A stretch of 64,000 nucleotides of DNA, from positions 62,001 through 126,000 of the forward strand of contig NZ_JXAK01000007.1 of assembly GCF_000829455.1 (NCBI RefSeq). The letters are read 5' to 3'. This document shows, in pieces, positions 18,212 to 26,851 of this stretch. Under the pieces are notes generated by a model. The model made no database searches, was not told the DNA's origin, and was given only the letters and a program-made list of their open reading frames with translations. A program made the position numbers and the translations under genes. Positions within the stretch are counted from its first letter, which is position 1, and each line of letters opens with the position of its first letter. Origin of the DNA: Gordoniibacillus kamchatkensis. Lineage in GTDB: Bacteria > Bacillota > Bacilli > Paenibacillales > NBRC-103111.

Positions 18212-19540
18212 TTATTTTTGCGGCTTGAACCATTTGTCTGCGGATGCTTGCGTATCTTCAGCCACCTTCTCGGGCGTCAGCTTGCCGATGTACATGCCCT
18301 GCAGTGAATCTTCGAACGTCGTCTTGGTCGTCGGCGTGCCTTGGCTGAACTTGGTGAGCAAAAGGTACGGCGTGCTGTTTTTCTCGGCGTAGGCAGCCAT
18401 TTTCTGAAGCTGCGGATGCTTGGGCGCCACTCCGTTGATCGGGCTCACCCTCGTCAGCTCGTCGCTATACATTTGGCCGAACTTCTTGGACGCGATAAAC
18501 TCGATGAGCTTGAGCGCCTGCTCCTGGTGCTTCGAGCTTTTGGCGATGCCGTAGGAGCCGTCTACCCAAGTGGCGATCGGAGCCGGGTCTCCCTTTTTGC
18601 CGGAGAGGCCGGGCATGAATTCGACAGGGAACGCCACTTTGTTCGTTTCGAACGTTTCCAGCCGCTGGCTTCCGTTGATGTACATGGCGGCTTTGCTCGT
18701 ATAGAACAGCGCCTGTGCGTCTTTGTCTTCGATCGCTACGAAATCTTTCGGGAAGTACGCCTCGAGCTGCTTCATGCGCTTGATCGACTCGACGAATTTG
18801 GCGTCCTTGAAGTTCGTGGCGCCGCTGAGCACCGCATTCATGAAATCGGTTCCGCCGCCGTATGCGCTCGGGCCGATGACGGCATGCGTCGTGGAGAGCA
18901 AGTACGCTGCTTTGCCGGACTGGGCGATCGGAATAATGTTTTTCGCTTTCAGCGCGTCGCAAGTTTTCACGAATTCGTCCCACGTTTGCGGCACCTGCAA
19001 GCCGTTGTCGTCAAAAAGCTTCTTATTATAGAAAATAACGGCGTTGTTCAGCATAATCGGAATGCCGTACACTTTTTTGTCCGAGCCGCGGGCGGCGTCC
19101 AAATAGCTGTCCGGAATATTTTCGATGCCCTTCACCTTGTCTACCGGCGTTAAATAACCCGCGTCGGCAAGCGCTTTGGCGCCGTCATAAGGGCGCAGCT
19201 GCAACACGTCCACGCCTGTGCCCGACTGCAGGGCGTTGGTCAGAATCGTGTTGTATTCCGTCGATTTGAATGGCTTGAATTCCACTTTGATGTCCGGATT
19301 GTCTTTCTCGAATTCGGCGACAATTTTGGCGTACCCGTCTTTATCTTCCGGCCTCCAGCTGTACATAACCAGCTTCACCGGATCGCCTTTCGGCTTCGCC
19401 GCTTCGCCGCCGCTTGCGGCCGGTTTGGCGTCGGACGGCTTGGCGTCGGCCGGCTTGGCAGCGCTTCCACCGCCGCATGCCGTAACGATCGAGCTTAGAA
19501 GCAGCATTAAGGAACCGATATACCATTTGCTTCTCTTCAT
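18212..19540 (-). CDS. Extracellular solute-binding lipoprotein (family 1)
   Basis: CUT1 binding protein, 442 aa, starting MKRSKWYIGSLMLLLSS with lipobox IVTAC, then a low-complexity linker rich in AKPADAKPSDAKP that tethers it to the membrane. Body motifs: KLVMYSWRPEDKDGYAKIV and PQTWDEFVKTCDAL. The start at 19540 is chosen for the signal peptide; the open frame runs 47 codons further into the PP2C gene end. It lies 34 bp after the phosphatase-like gene, followed by the two permeases. Confidence 0.92.
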   Translation of the reverse strand: MKRSKWYIGSLMLLLSSIVTACGGGSAAKPADAKPSDAKPAASGGEAAKPKGDPVKLVMYSWRPEDKDGYAKIVAEFEKDNPDIKVEFKPFKSTEYNTILTNALQSGTGVDVLQLRPYDGAKALADAGYLTPVDKVKGIENIPDSYLDAARGSDKKVYGIPIMLNNAVIFYNKKLFDDNGLQVPQTWDEFVKTCDALKAKNIIPIAQSGKAAYLLSTTHAVIGPSAYGGGTDFMNAVLSGATNFKDAKFVESIKRMKQLEAYFPKDFVAIEDKDAQALFYTSKAAMYINGSQRLETFETNKVAFPVEFMPGLSGKKGDPAPIATWVDGSYGIAKSSKHQEQALKLIEFIASKKFGQMYSDELTRVSPINGVAPKHPQLQKMAAYAEKNSTPYLLLTKFSQGTPTTKTTFEDSLQGMYIGKLTPEKVAEDTQASADKWFKPQK

Positions 19541-19574
19541 ATACCCATGCCCCTTTACATAATTTTCTAGCTCT

Positions 19575-20432
19575 TCATAAATTATAAATCCAGATTCCCG
19601 TTTTGTCGTCGGAAATTTTAAATCTCGGGTATTTTCGGCACTCTTTGTCTTTCGCTTCGATTGCGAAAAGCCAATCGACATACCCTTGGAGCGTCATTTC
19701 GGAAACGAGGGGAACGATTTCTTGGACGCTGTCGGTGGCGGGTGAAATGCTCTCTTTAGGCAGAAACAGTCCGTCGGTTACGAGCAGCAGCGACTGCAGC
19801 TGGATCCGGTTGATGCGCCCGTACTCGATCAAGTCGTCGAGCTCGAGCTCGCCGCTCAGCACCGAATAGCCGTGGAGCGTATTCATTTTCGATTTGTTGG
19901 CGAGAATGGTGGGCTTCACAAGCTCCCACAGCTGCTCTCTGTTCTCGACTCCGTTCTTGATGCCGTCTTCCCAGACGCGTTTCGCCATGTAATCGATGTG
20001 CGCCACCTGATCCCTGGATACCGCCCGGACGGTGCCGTCGGCATAAACCGCGGCAATCATGCAGTCTCCCACCTGCGCATAGTCGATATAATGCTCGTGG
20101 ATGCGGATCAGCGCAAGGGCGCTCGTCCACAGCGCGGTTTTGTCCGAAAGGTCGATTCCCGCCGCTTCCATCTCCTCTCTGAGGCGCATGTTGGCCTCGA
20201 CGACCAGCTCTTTGAGGCCGATGCCGGCCACGTCTTCCGCCTGCAGCGATTCCAAATATCGCTGGACGATCCGGGAGGCCAAGTAGCCGCCGGTTTCCTG
20301 CTGCGGACCTCGATACGGGCGAAGGGAAGTTGCTCCGTCAGCAACGCCGTACAAAGAAAGCGCCTCGTTGACAATAAGCGCATCCTCGTTCCATTCGCTA
20401 GTCCCTTTCCTTGTAACCGTCTCTATGTTCAT
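19575..20432 (-). CDS. PP2C-family protein phosphatase-like protein
   Basis: 285 aa with the order of PPM/PP2C motifs: NEDALIV (Asp metal ligand), YGVADGATS (DGxT-like core), QVGDCMIAAVY, LLVTDGLF and DDKTGIWIY. These Asp residues form the binuclear metal site, so activity is plausible. The substrate may be a phosphoprotein or a small phosphoester. The start at 20432 (MNIETVTRKGTSEWNEDA) has GGAGG 8 nt upstream. Its place between two binding-protein genes is unusual and suggests a role in the use or control of the imported compound. Confidence 0.85.
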   Translation of the reverse strand: MNIETVTRKGTSEWNEDALIVNEALSLYGVADGATSLRPYRGPQQETGGYLASRIVQRYLESLQAEDVAGIGLKELVVEANMRLREEMEAAGIDLSDKTALWTSALALIRIHEHYIDYAQVGDCMIAAVYADGTVRAVSRDQVAHIDYMAKRVWEDGIKNGVENREQLWELVKPTILANKSKMNTLHGYSVLSGELELDDLIEYGRINRIQLQSLLLVTDGLFLPKESISPATDSVQEIVPLVSEMTLQGYVDWLFAIEAKDKECRKYPRFKISDDKTGIWIYNL

Positions 20433-20497
20433 TCCGGTTTCCTCCACCCATCCTTATGATGCGTAACGTTCGCGAGCGTCTCCTCCGGGCGCGCCTA

Positions 20498-21700
20498 TCA
20501 ATACAGAGCGCGCGTATCCCCCGCCGGTTCTGCCGGATTCAGCTCCAATTGCTCCAGCTTTCGTTCCGTCTGCTTCCATTTCCGAAAATCGTCGTAATCC
20601 GGATTCCTCGCGACGAACTGCGGCACGGCCTCCAGTATCCGCTTCCGGCGCTCATCCGTTCCCGGCTCTTCCTCCAGCTTGCGAATGACGTCGGCGCGCG
20701 AAGGGATCAAGCCGAACGCGCTCCACAGAGCCGATTGAGTATCCGGCTCCGCCATGTAGCTCAGGAACGTTTGGGTCGCCTTCAATCGGGAGCCGTCCGA
20801 TTTCGTTACCGCGAGGCCGTGAACGCCGGGCATAACCGATGTCTGCTCCCACACCGGCAGCTGCTCCAGTTCGAACTGGAACTTGCCGCCGATATAACGT
20901 TCGATGACCGGCAATTTTTCGGAGGAGCCGATAAACATGCCCGCTTTGCCGTTAATAAAATCGCTGGCCGCCGTATCGTGCTGCAAAGGCTTCATCCGCC
21001 CCGAACCATGAACCAGATTCCGCCACAGCTCGAAGGTGCGGCTCCTGCTCGCGGCAGCAGAAGCGGGATCGCCGTTCGGCGCATAGCCCAAGCTGGCGAA
21101 AAACCACGGCACCTCTTTATCCATCGCAAGTTTGCCGCTAACGCCGCCCATCACCTCGTCCCACGTGCCGAATGCAGGGCTGCTTCCGCCCGCCCGTTTG
21201 ACCGGTTCCTCTCTGTAGTAAAGCAGAGGCAGGCTTCCGCCGAGCGGCATCGCCCAGTTTTTATTACCGATCCGGAAGGCGGCCGTGAACGCCGGAACAA
21301 ATGGAGCGTCTCCGGCCGCTTCCAAATCGCCGGCGGGAGTCATGGCCCCGGTTGCCATCAGCCCGGCAATTCCGTAAAAGCTGTGAATTTCCGCGAGCTG
21401 CGGAGCGGCATTCGCCGAGATGGCGGCCAGCAGCTCGGTATACAGCTGCTCGTACGAACGGAACGTGCGCACGTTGACATCGATATTCGGATGCTTTTGC
21501 CCGAACGAATGAACGATATCGTCCCAGCCTTTGCTGTATACCCAAAGCGAAAGGGAGGCGGAGTCGGGCGCGGGCGCCTGCCCCTTATCTCCGTGCTGTC
21601 CGCTGCGATTCCATGTATAAGTCAACATTCCCGCTGCGGCCGTTCCGATCGCCAGGCCGATCAACCAGTTGCGCAGTCTCACGATGCGTTTCCCCCACAT
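20498..21700 (-). CDS. Extracellular solute-binding protein (signal-anchor type)
   Basis: 400-aa periplasmic-binding-fold protein. The N-terminal segment RNWLIGLAIGTAAAGML looks like a signal anchor without a clear lipobox. Body motifs: SLWVYSKGWDDIVHSFGQKH, FGTWDEVMGG and FINGKAGMFIGSSEK, as in family 1 binding proteins. It lies 80 bp after the Fe3+-type permease and 65 bp before the PP2C gene. It could serve either of the two importers or be an extra sensor. The ribosome site is weak. Confidence 0.82.
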   Translation of the reverse strand: MWGKRIVRLRNWLIGLAIGTAAAGMLTYTWNRSGQHGDKGQAPAPDSASLSLWVYSKGWDDIVHSFGQKHPNIDVNVRTFRSYEQLYTELLAAISANAAPQLAEIHSFYGIAGLMATGAMTPAGDLEAAGDAPFVPAFTAAFRIGNKNWAMPLGGSLPLLYYREEPVKRAGGSSPAFGTWDEVMGGVSGKLAMDKEVPWFFASLGYAPNGDPASAAASRSRTFELWRNLVHGSGRMKPLQHDTAASDFINGKAGMFIGSSEKLPVIERYIGGKFQFELEQLPVWEQTSVMPGVHGLAVTKSDGSRLKATQTFLSYMAEPDTQSALWSAFGLIPSRADVIRKLEEEPGTDERRKRILEAVPQFVARNPDYDDFRKWKQTERKLEQLELNPAEPAGDTRALY

Positions 21701-21780
21701 GCCGTAATAGGATGCTCAAGCTTTTTGTCCATTGTATCACGAACGTGCCGGGAACCATCATAGCGAGGGCGCGATACGAA

Positions 21781-23478
21781 TCAAAGCTGGAGCCCTTTTT
21801 TGCTCAGCTTGTTGGCGATCAGCAGCGAAATCAAGGTGGTGGCGGACAATATCGATGCCAGCGCCGCCCCGGTTCCGTAGTTAGCCGTAAACACTTCGCT
21901 GTAAATGGATACCGATATGGTCGCCGTCGCTCCGGTATAAAGCACGACCGTCGAGCTTAGCTCGTTAATGGTCGTAACCCAGCTCAGTATCCCGCCGGAC
22001 ATGACCCCAGGCGCCATCATCCGGCCCGTTGTCTTAAAGAAGGTTTTCATCGGCGGAACGCCAAGGCTGATGGACGCTTCTTCGACGCTTTTATCGAGCT
22101 GGTGAAGGATCGCCGTGCTGGAACGAATCGTATAAGGGAGCTTGCGGATCACATAGGCGATGACCAGAATGACCCAGGTTCCCGTTAAAATGAGCGGCGG
22201 CTTGTTAAAAGCGATAATGAGGCTGATCCCAAGCACGGTGCCGGGCATGACGTACGGAATCATAATAATGCCGTCCAGCATCGCGGTAATTTTCGATTTT
22301 CTTCTGACGAGCACGTAGGCGACGAGCATCCCCATCACGATCATAATGACGATGGAAATGAGCGAAAACGTGTACGTATGGGCGATCGCTTTCGGCACTC
22401 GGAACAAAATTTCTTTGTAGCTGTTCAAGCTGAAGCCCGGATGGAACACCGGCCCCTTCGTTTTGATGAAGGAAGTGACGATGACCGTCGCCTGCGGAAT
22501 CATGGATACGCACGCCACGAGCAAAGCGCAGCACGTCAATATCCACTTGGGCAGTGTCTTCAGCTGCTGCACTTTCGGCGTCCGCATCCCGGTCATCGTG
22601 TAATTTTTACGGGAAACGACGTACCGCTGCAGGAACAAAATCGCCGTCGAACAGACGATCAGAATGACGCTGAGCGTGCTGGCCATGGCCGGATTGCCGC
22701 CCATCTCGCTGATGAACTGCTCGTACGCGAGAATCGGCAGCACTTTGAAGCCTTGCCCGAGCAGCATCGGCGTGCCGAAATCGGCGAAAGAGGCCATGAA
22801 CACCATCAAGGCGCCTGCCGACAACGTCGGGAAAATGAGCGGAAGCGTGATCGTCATCAGCCTGTGAAACGCGGACCGGCCCAAGCTTTCCGCAGCTTCT
22901 TCGAGCGATGTGTCGATCGTGCGGAGCGCCCCGGACACGTACAGGAAAATGTGCGGGTAAAATTGCAGCGTGAAGACGAAGACGATCCCTTTCCAGCCGT
23001 ACACCGATTTAAACGGAATGCCGATTTCGTGCAGAAACCGGGTGATGAAGCCGTTGTTCCCGAGCATCAAAATCCACGAGTAGGCCCCGATGAACGGAGG
23101 AGACAACAGCGACATGATGACCAGTATGCGGATTAACCCTTTGCCTTTAATATCGTAGCGAGTCGTGACGTAGGCGAGCGGGACGCCGACCAGAATCGCA
23201 AACACCGTCGCCAGCCCCGATACTTTCAAGCTGTTCCACAAGGAGCCGTAGTAATATTTCAGCTTCAGGAAATGGCCGTAGTTTTCCAGCGAGAACGCGC
23301 CTTTGTCGTTAAAGAAGCTGTTGAACAGCAGCGAAAAGAGCGGGTACACAATGAACGCCAATAAAAACAAATAGACTGCCGCCGTCACCCAAGTCCAGAA
23401 ATCCCAGCGCTTCGGCCTGAACAGCGCCCGCAGCGGATTTCCCGGCAGCGGCGGGGTTGCCGCTTTAATATGCTGCAC
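21781..23478 (-). CDS. Iron/AEP-type ABC transporter permease, two fused permease domains
   Basis: 565-aa permease with two repeats of the binding-protein-dependent permease module, about 12 membrane segments. EAA loops: TSLEEAAESLGRSAFHRL in the first half and KSVEEASISLGVPPMKTF in the second. This architecture (FbpB/ThiP/PhnU-like) is used for Fe3+, thiamine and 2-aminoethylphosphonate uptake. The start overlaps the ATPase stop by 14 bp. Substrate is uncertain; the HAD and PP2C genes nearby favour an organophosphorus compound over iron, as inference only. Confidence 0.9.
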   Translation of the reverse strand: MQHIKAATPPLPGNPLRALFRPKRWDFWTWVTAAVYLFLLAFIVYPLFSLLFNSFFNDKGAFSLENYGHFLKLKYYYGSLWNSLKVSGLATVFAILVGVPLAYVTTRYDIKGKGLIRILVIMSLLSPPFIGAYSWILMLGNNGFITRFLHEIGIPFKSVYGWKGIVFVFTLQFYPHIFLYVSGALRTIDTSLEEAAESLGRSAFHRLMTITLPLIFPTLSAGALMVFMASFADFGTPMLLGQGFKVLPILAYEQFISEMGGNPAMASTLSVILIVCSTAILFLQRYVVSRKNYTMTGMRTPKVQQLKTLPKWILTCCALLVACVSMIPQATVIVTSFIKTKGPVFHPGFSLNSYKEILFRVPKAIAHTYTFSLISIVIMIVMGMLVAYVLVRRKSKITAMLDGIIMIPYVMPGTVLGISLIIAFNKPPLILTGTWVILVIAYVIRKLPYTIRSSTAILHQLDKSVEEASISLGVPPMKTFFKTTGRMMAPGVMSGGILSWVTTINELSSTVVLYTGATATISVSIYSEVFTANYGTGAALASILSATTLISLLIANKLSKKGLQL

Positions 23479-24564
23479 GCGAAAGTACCTCCCTCCCCGC
23501 TTCGTCGAACATCGTCGCTTTATCGAGCTGCAGATCGAGATAGACGGTCTGCTTCGCTTTCCGCATCATATGCGGCTGGACGGCGTGCTCCTGAACTTCG
23601 AGCTCGGAGCCGTCGGGCAGCCGCACGGAGTAGCTCACTTTTTCTCCCAAAAAAGTGACGTTTTCGATCGTGCCCCGCACGAGACGTTCCCCGGCGCCCT
23701 CGGCACTCAGCTTAATCCTCTCCGGCCGCAAGGAGAACAGCACTTTGCCTTGGTACGGTTTGGCCAGCTTTTGCTTCCACTGCTGCTCCATCAGCTGCAG
23801 GCTGCTACGTGCGCGCTCTCGTCATAGCCGGTGCAATGTCCTTCAATAATGTTGGAAGTGCCGATGAAATTGGACACGAAGCGGTTGGCAGGGTAAGCGT
23901 AAATGTCTTCCGGCGTGGCGATCTGCTGGATCACCCCTTCACTCATAACCGCGATGCGGTCGGAAACGGCCAGCGCCTCTTCCTGGTCGTGAGTCACGTA
24001 AATCGTCGTGATGTTCAGTTCCTTTTGCAGCCGCCGGATGTCGGATCTCATTTTGACCCTTAATTTGGCGTCCAAGTTCGACAGCGGCTCATCCATGAGC
24101 AAAAGCCCCGGACGAATGACGATCGCGCGGGCTAGCGCAATCCGCTGCTGCTGTCCGCCGCTCATATCGGACGGAACGCGATCCTTCAAATGGGCCAGTT
24201 CCACCATTTCGAGCGCTTCCATGGCGCGCTGCTGCATCTCGCTCTTGGACACGTTTCGCGCCTTCAGGCCGTAGCACACGTTCTCGAACACCGTCATATG
24301 CGGGAAAATGGCGTAGTTCTGAAACACCATGCCGATGTTTCGTTGGTGTGTCGGCACATCGTTGATTTTCTTGTCGCCGAAGTAAATGTCACCTTCCTCT
24401 TGGCGGTAAAAGCCCGCTATCGTGCGGAGCAGAGTCGTTTTGCCGCATCCGCTCGGGCCGAGAAGCGTGAAAAACTCGCCTTCCTGTATCGTGAAATGCG
24501 CGTCGTTAACCGCCTTATGGCTGCCGAAATATTTGGTCACATGATCGAATACGATCTTTTGCAT
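23465..24564 (-). CDS. ABC transporter ATP-binding protein with TOBE domain, with one-base frameshift
   Basis: ATPase for the Fe3+/AEP-type importer. The N-terminal frame (23791-24564) starts MQKIVFDHVTKYFG and has Walker A GPSGCGKT, signature MSGGQQQR and Walker B LLLMDEP. The C-terminal frame (23465-23791) is the TOBE regulatory domain with VLFSLRPERIKL. They join at about 23792-23806 as SLQLMEQQWKQ if one base is restored, giving 366 aa, the usual FbpC length. The break creates a TGATG stop/start overlap, so a genuine split into two coupled proteins cannot be excluded. Confidence 0.86.
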
Positions 24565-24601
24565 AGCTTGCTTAAACCCCCGTTCGAATGCGGATAACAA
24601 A

Positions 24602-24639
24602 GGGTGCCTTATCGGAGCGGATCGTCGTCAAAGGCACCC
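24602..24639 (-). promoter_or_regulatory. Intercistronic stem-loop after binding-protein gene
   Basis: GGGTGCCTT (24602-24610) / AAGGCACCC (24631-24639), 21 nt after the corrected stop of the binding-protein gene and before the ATPase. No T-tract. Confidence 0.65.
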
Positions 24640-24660
24640 GTGGGCAAGTTCGTTCAGCGA

Positions 24661-25727
24661 TTATTCCGCACCGGTTACGATTTTATCGAAACGTTTCAAG
24701 TTATCGTTCTTCTTGCCGGCTGCCAGTCGAAATCGTAGTTGACGAGCTTGATGTCTTTCGTCGGCACGATGCCCTGGATCGGCTCGGCGTCTTTCCGCAC
24801 GGAACGGCGCTTGAACTCTTTCTGGATGAGCGACTGTACGTCCTTGCTTACCAGGAAGTCGATAAACTGCTTCGCCTGCTCCATGTTTTTGGCGCCTTTG
24901 ACGACAGCCGCTCCGTCCGGCACAGCGGACGTGCCTTCCGAAGGATAAATGATGCCTACCTTCGCTCCGCCTTCCACGTAGCGAAGCGCAGCTTCTTCCA
25001 GCGTAATGCCGAGCGCAAATTCTTTGTCGGCTACGCCCTTGTACACGAGCCCCGAGCCGGAAAGCACTTTGCCGTCGAGGTTTTTCACGAATTTCTTGAA
25101 GAAGTCCCAGCCTTTATCCTCTTTGCCGTAAGCGGTAAGCATCGTCACCATTTGCGTATAGGACGAGCCCGATTTGGACGGATCCGCATAAGCGATTTTG
25201 CCTTTCCATTTCGGATCGAGCAGGTCGTTCCAGCTTTTCGGCTCTTCGCCCGCTTTGACCAGCTCCTTGTTGTACATAATGATCATCGGCAAAGCCGCGA
25301 ACGGCGTCCATACATCGCTCTTGCTCACATATTCCGGCAGCAGGTTGTCGTACTCTTTCGTTTTGTACGGCTCGAAATATTGCTTGTACGCTTCCAGCGA
25401 GTCCGCTCCACCCGCCCAGAACACGTCGGCCTGCGGGGAAACGGCTTCCGCTTGCACGCGCTTGAGCAGATCGCCGGTGCCGCCGGTAATGAGCTGCACT
25501 TCGATGCCTGTCCGGTCCTGGAATTCCTTGATGATCGGATTGTTCACTTCCGCAGCGTTAGGCGAATACAAGGTGAGCTTGCCGCCTTTTTTCGCCGCCG
25601 GCTTTGCGCCGGCGTCTGCTGTCGCTGCCTTGTTCTGCGCCGGCTGGTCCGCCGTGCCGCATCCCGCCAGCATAACCGCGCCGAGCAGAACGGCAACCGT
25701 GCCGTTGAACGCTTTTTTTCTGTTCAT
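24661..25727 (-). CDS. Fe3+/AEP-type ABC substrate-binding lipoprotein, with one-base frameshift
   Basis: Binding protein of the AfuA/PhnS class, 355 aa after correction. Lipoprotein signal MNRKKAFNGTVAVLLGAVML with lipobox MLAGC; body KLTLYSPNAAEVNNPIIKEF, ADVFWAGGADSLEAYK and WKGKIAYADPSKSGSSYTQM. The frame as sequenced ends early at 24696 after VNYDFDWQP. Restoring one G at 24723-24724 gives the family ending WAAGKKNDNLKRFDKIVTGAE with stop at 24661. First gene of the cluster, preceded by its promoter. Confidence 0.9.
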
Positions 25728-25770
25728 GTGCTACCCCTCCGTTGTTTGTAAAGGCTTTCGCTTCGTTTCT

Positions 25771-25800
25771 ACTATAACCGCTGCACGTAAACGCTCTCAA
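25771..25800 (-). promoter_or_regulatory. Promoter with cre-like (CcpA) site for the ABC cluster
   Basis: Minus strand TTGAGA (25795-25800), 18-bp spacer, TATAGT (25771-25776). The stretch TGAGAGCGTTTACG (25786-25799) matches the CcpA cre consensus TGWNANCGNTNWCA at all but the last defined base and overlaps -35, a position for carbon catabolite repression. Confidence 0.55.
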
Positions 25801-25917
25801 TGAGGCGAAATTTCCTCTTTGTTGAAAATTTTGCACAAAAAATTCGGGATACTCTCTTGCGGCGCATCTCCCGCTGAGCGGTGCGACGGCTTGGCGCCAC
25901 AACATGGAACGGTTTGG

Positions 25918-26025
25918 GCGTTACTACATGGTGTCTGTGTCGTGGCGTCGCTACATAGTAGCTTTGTTGTAGCGTCACTACGTGGTAGCTGTGTTGTGGC
26001 GTCACTACGTGGTAGCTGTGTTGGT
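25918..26025. repeat. Tandem repeat, four copies of a 27-bp unit
   Basis: Units at 25918-25944, 25945-25971, 25972-25998 and 25999-26025; the third and fourth are nearly identical (beginning gcgtcactacgtggtag), the first two diverged. Each unit holds a small dyad of the form CTAC-gt-GGTAG. The unit is a multiple of three, so it gives open frames with a 9-residue repeat on both strands, but no ribosome site or plausible protein goes with them. Confidence 0.85.
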
Positions 26026-26656
26026 CATCACATTAGCGTGCGGTGGTTGTTAGCGTTTACCGCCATAGTGCCGACAGCGAATTTATTCTTTAATTTAGGA
26101 ATTTCCTGACGATGTACAGGGCGGATTTACGAAAATATTCGTGCAGCGCCCGAGAGTTCCATATGCAGCGTACCATGTTCGTTATCTGCGTATCCCGAGG
26201 CGCTAACAAGGGTGGAACGCCTTTTGGTTCCTAAATTGCGTCACCACAGTCTCTGCATAAAGAACTCGGGCTCTAAACCGAACTGCTGTTACGCAAAGCA
26301 GATTGGAATTCGGAAACTGCCTACAACTGCACATATACGCCGCATGCTGCAGATAATCAGCGAACATGTTCGATAATTAGCGACTCTCATGTCGGTGCTG
26401 GAGCCGGATTTTGCACACAAAAGCGATTAGCGACCGGGAATTCCGTGCGGAGAGAACAAACGTCTTTACTATCGAACGCCGGAGCGCTAACCAACGTCAT
26501 TGGCCTTTTTGTTCCAATCAGCGTCACTAAAGTATTGAATAAAGACTGAGGGGCTTTTCATTGCCTGTACCCGCGCGAAACTTTGCATTGTCCTCTGCAC
26601 GAACAGCGTGGCCCTAACCAACGTCGTTCGCCCATTCGTTCAGTGTATCCAATCAA
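26026..26656. other. Gene-free interval with diverged dispersed repeats
   Basis: No credible gene on either strand. A roughly 70-bp repeat occurs at 26200-26270 and 26484-26553 with shared blocks GCGCTAAC, GCCTTTT, GTTCC, GCGTCAC and ATAAAGA; a shorter third copy begins at about 26611 (CCTAACCAACGTCGTT). The word TTAGCGA/CAGCGA recurs between them, and a perfect 12-bp palindrome CGAACATGTTCG lies at 26361-26372. Confidence 0.55.
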
Positions 26657-26682
26657 CAAAAAAATCCGCCTTACAGCGGATA
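26657..26682 (-). terminator. Rho-independent terminator (copy of hairpin at the regulator stop codon)
   Basis: Minus strand ATCCGC-TGTAAG-GCGGAT followed by seven T. The 20-bp sequence AATCCGCCTTACAGCGGATA (26663-26682) is repeated exactly at 26844-26863, where it contains the response-regulator stop codon but lacks the T-run. Confidence 0.85.
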
Positions 26683-26843
26683 GAGATTCCCGGAGAAAGT
26701 CAGAGCGGAGGATGGGAATGTGGGTCGTGCGCCTTTGAACTCGTGTTCCCACCATTGTTTCATAATTCAGGGAAGACGAGTTTAAGGAAGCCGAAAGCCA
26801 CACTCCCAATCCGCAGCGCAGGCGCCCTTTCACAGGCAACCTG
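26683..26843. mobile_element. 161-bp insert-like segment between 20-bp direct repeats
   Basis: The segment lies exactly between the two 20-bp hairpin copies and pushes the T-run of the terminator 181 bp away from the regulator gene. It has nested imperfect inverted repeats: GCGGAGGATGGGAATGTGG near one end against CCACACTCCCAATCCGC near the other, and AACTCGT / ACGAGTT inside. No open frame of note. It may be a MITE-like element with the flanking 20 bp duplicated, or a local duplication. Confidence 0.45.
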
Positions 26844-26851
26844 AATCCGCC

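Noticed and set aside
23465-23791. Separate gene for a stand-alone TOBE protein
   Set aside because: TOBE joins seamlessly to the ATPase by one base and gives the usual family length; the window has other similar one-base breaks. Kept as an alternative only.
25918-26025. CRISPR array
   Set aside because: Copies are contiguous with no unique spacers, and no cas genes are present.
25819-26109. Open frames with a 9-residue repeat over the tandem array
   Set aside because: The 27-bp unit is a multiple of three, which alone makes repeats open on both strands; no ribosome site or plausible protein features.
26361-26372. LexA box
   Set aside because: CGAACATGTTCG has only 2 bp between the half-sites, while the Gram-positive SOS box has CGAAC-N4-GTTCG; no gene follows.
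26558-26839. Minus-strand 93-codon open frame
   Set aside because: It crosses a terminator and the insert-like segment, has no ribosome site and no recognisable sequence.
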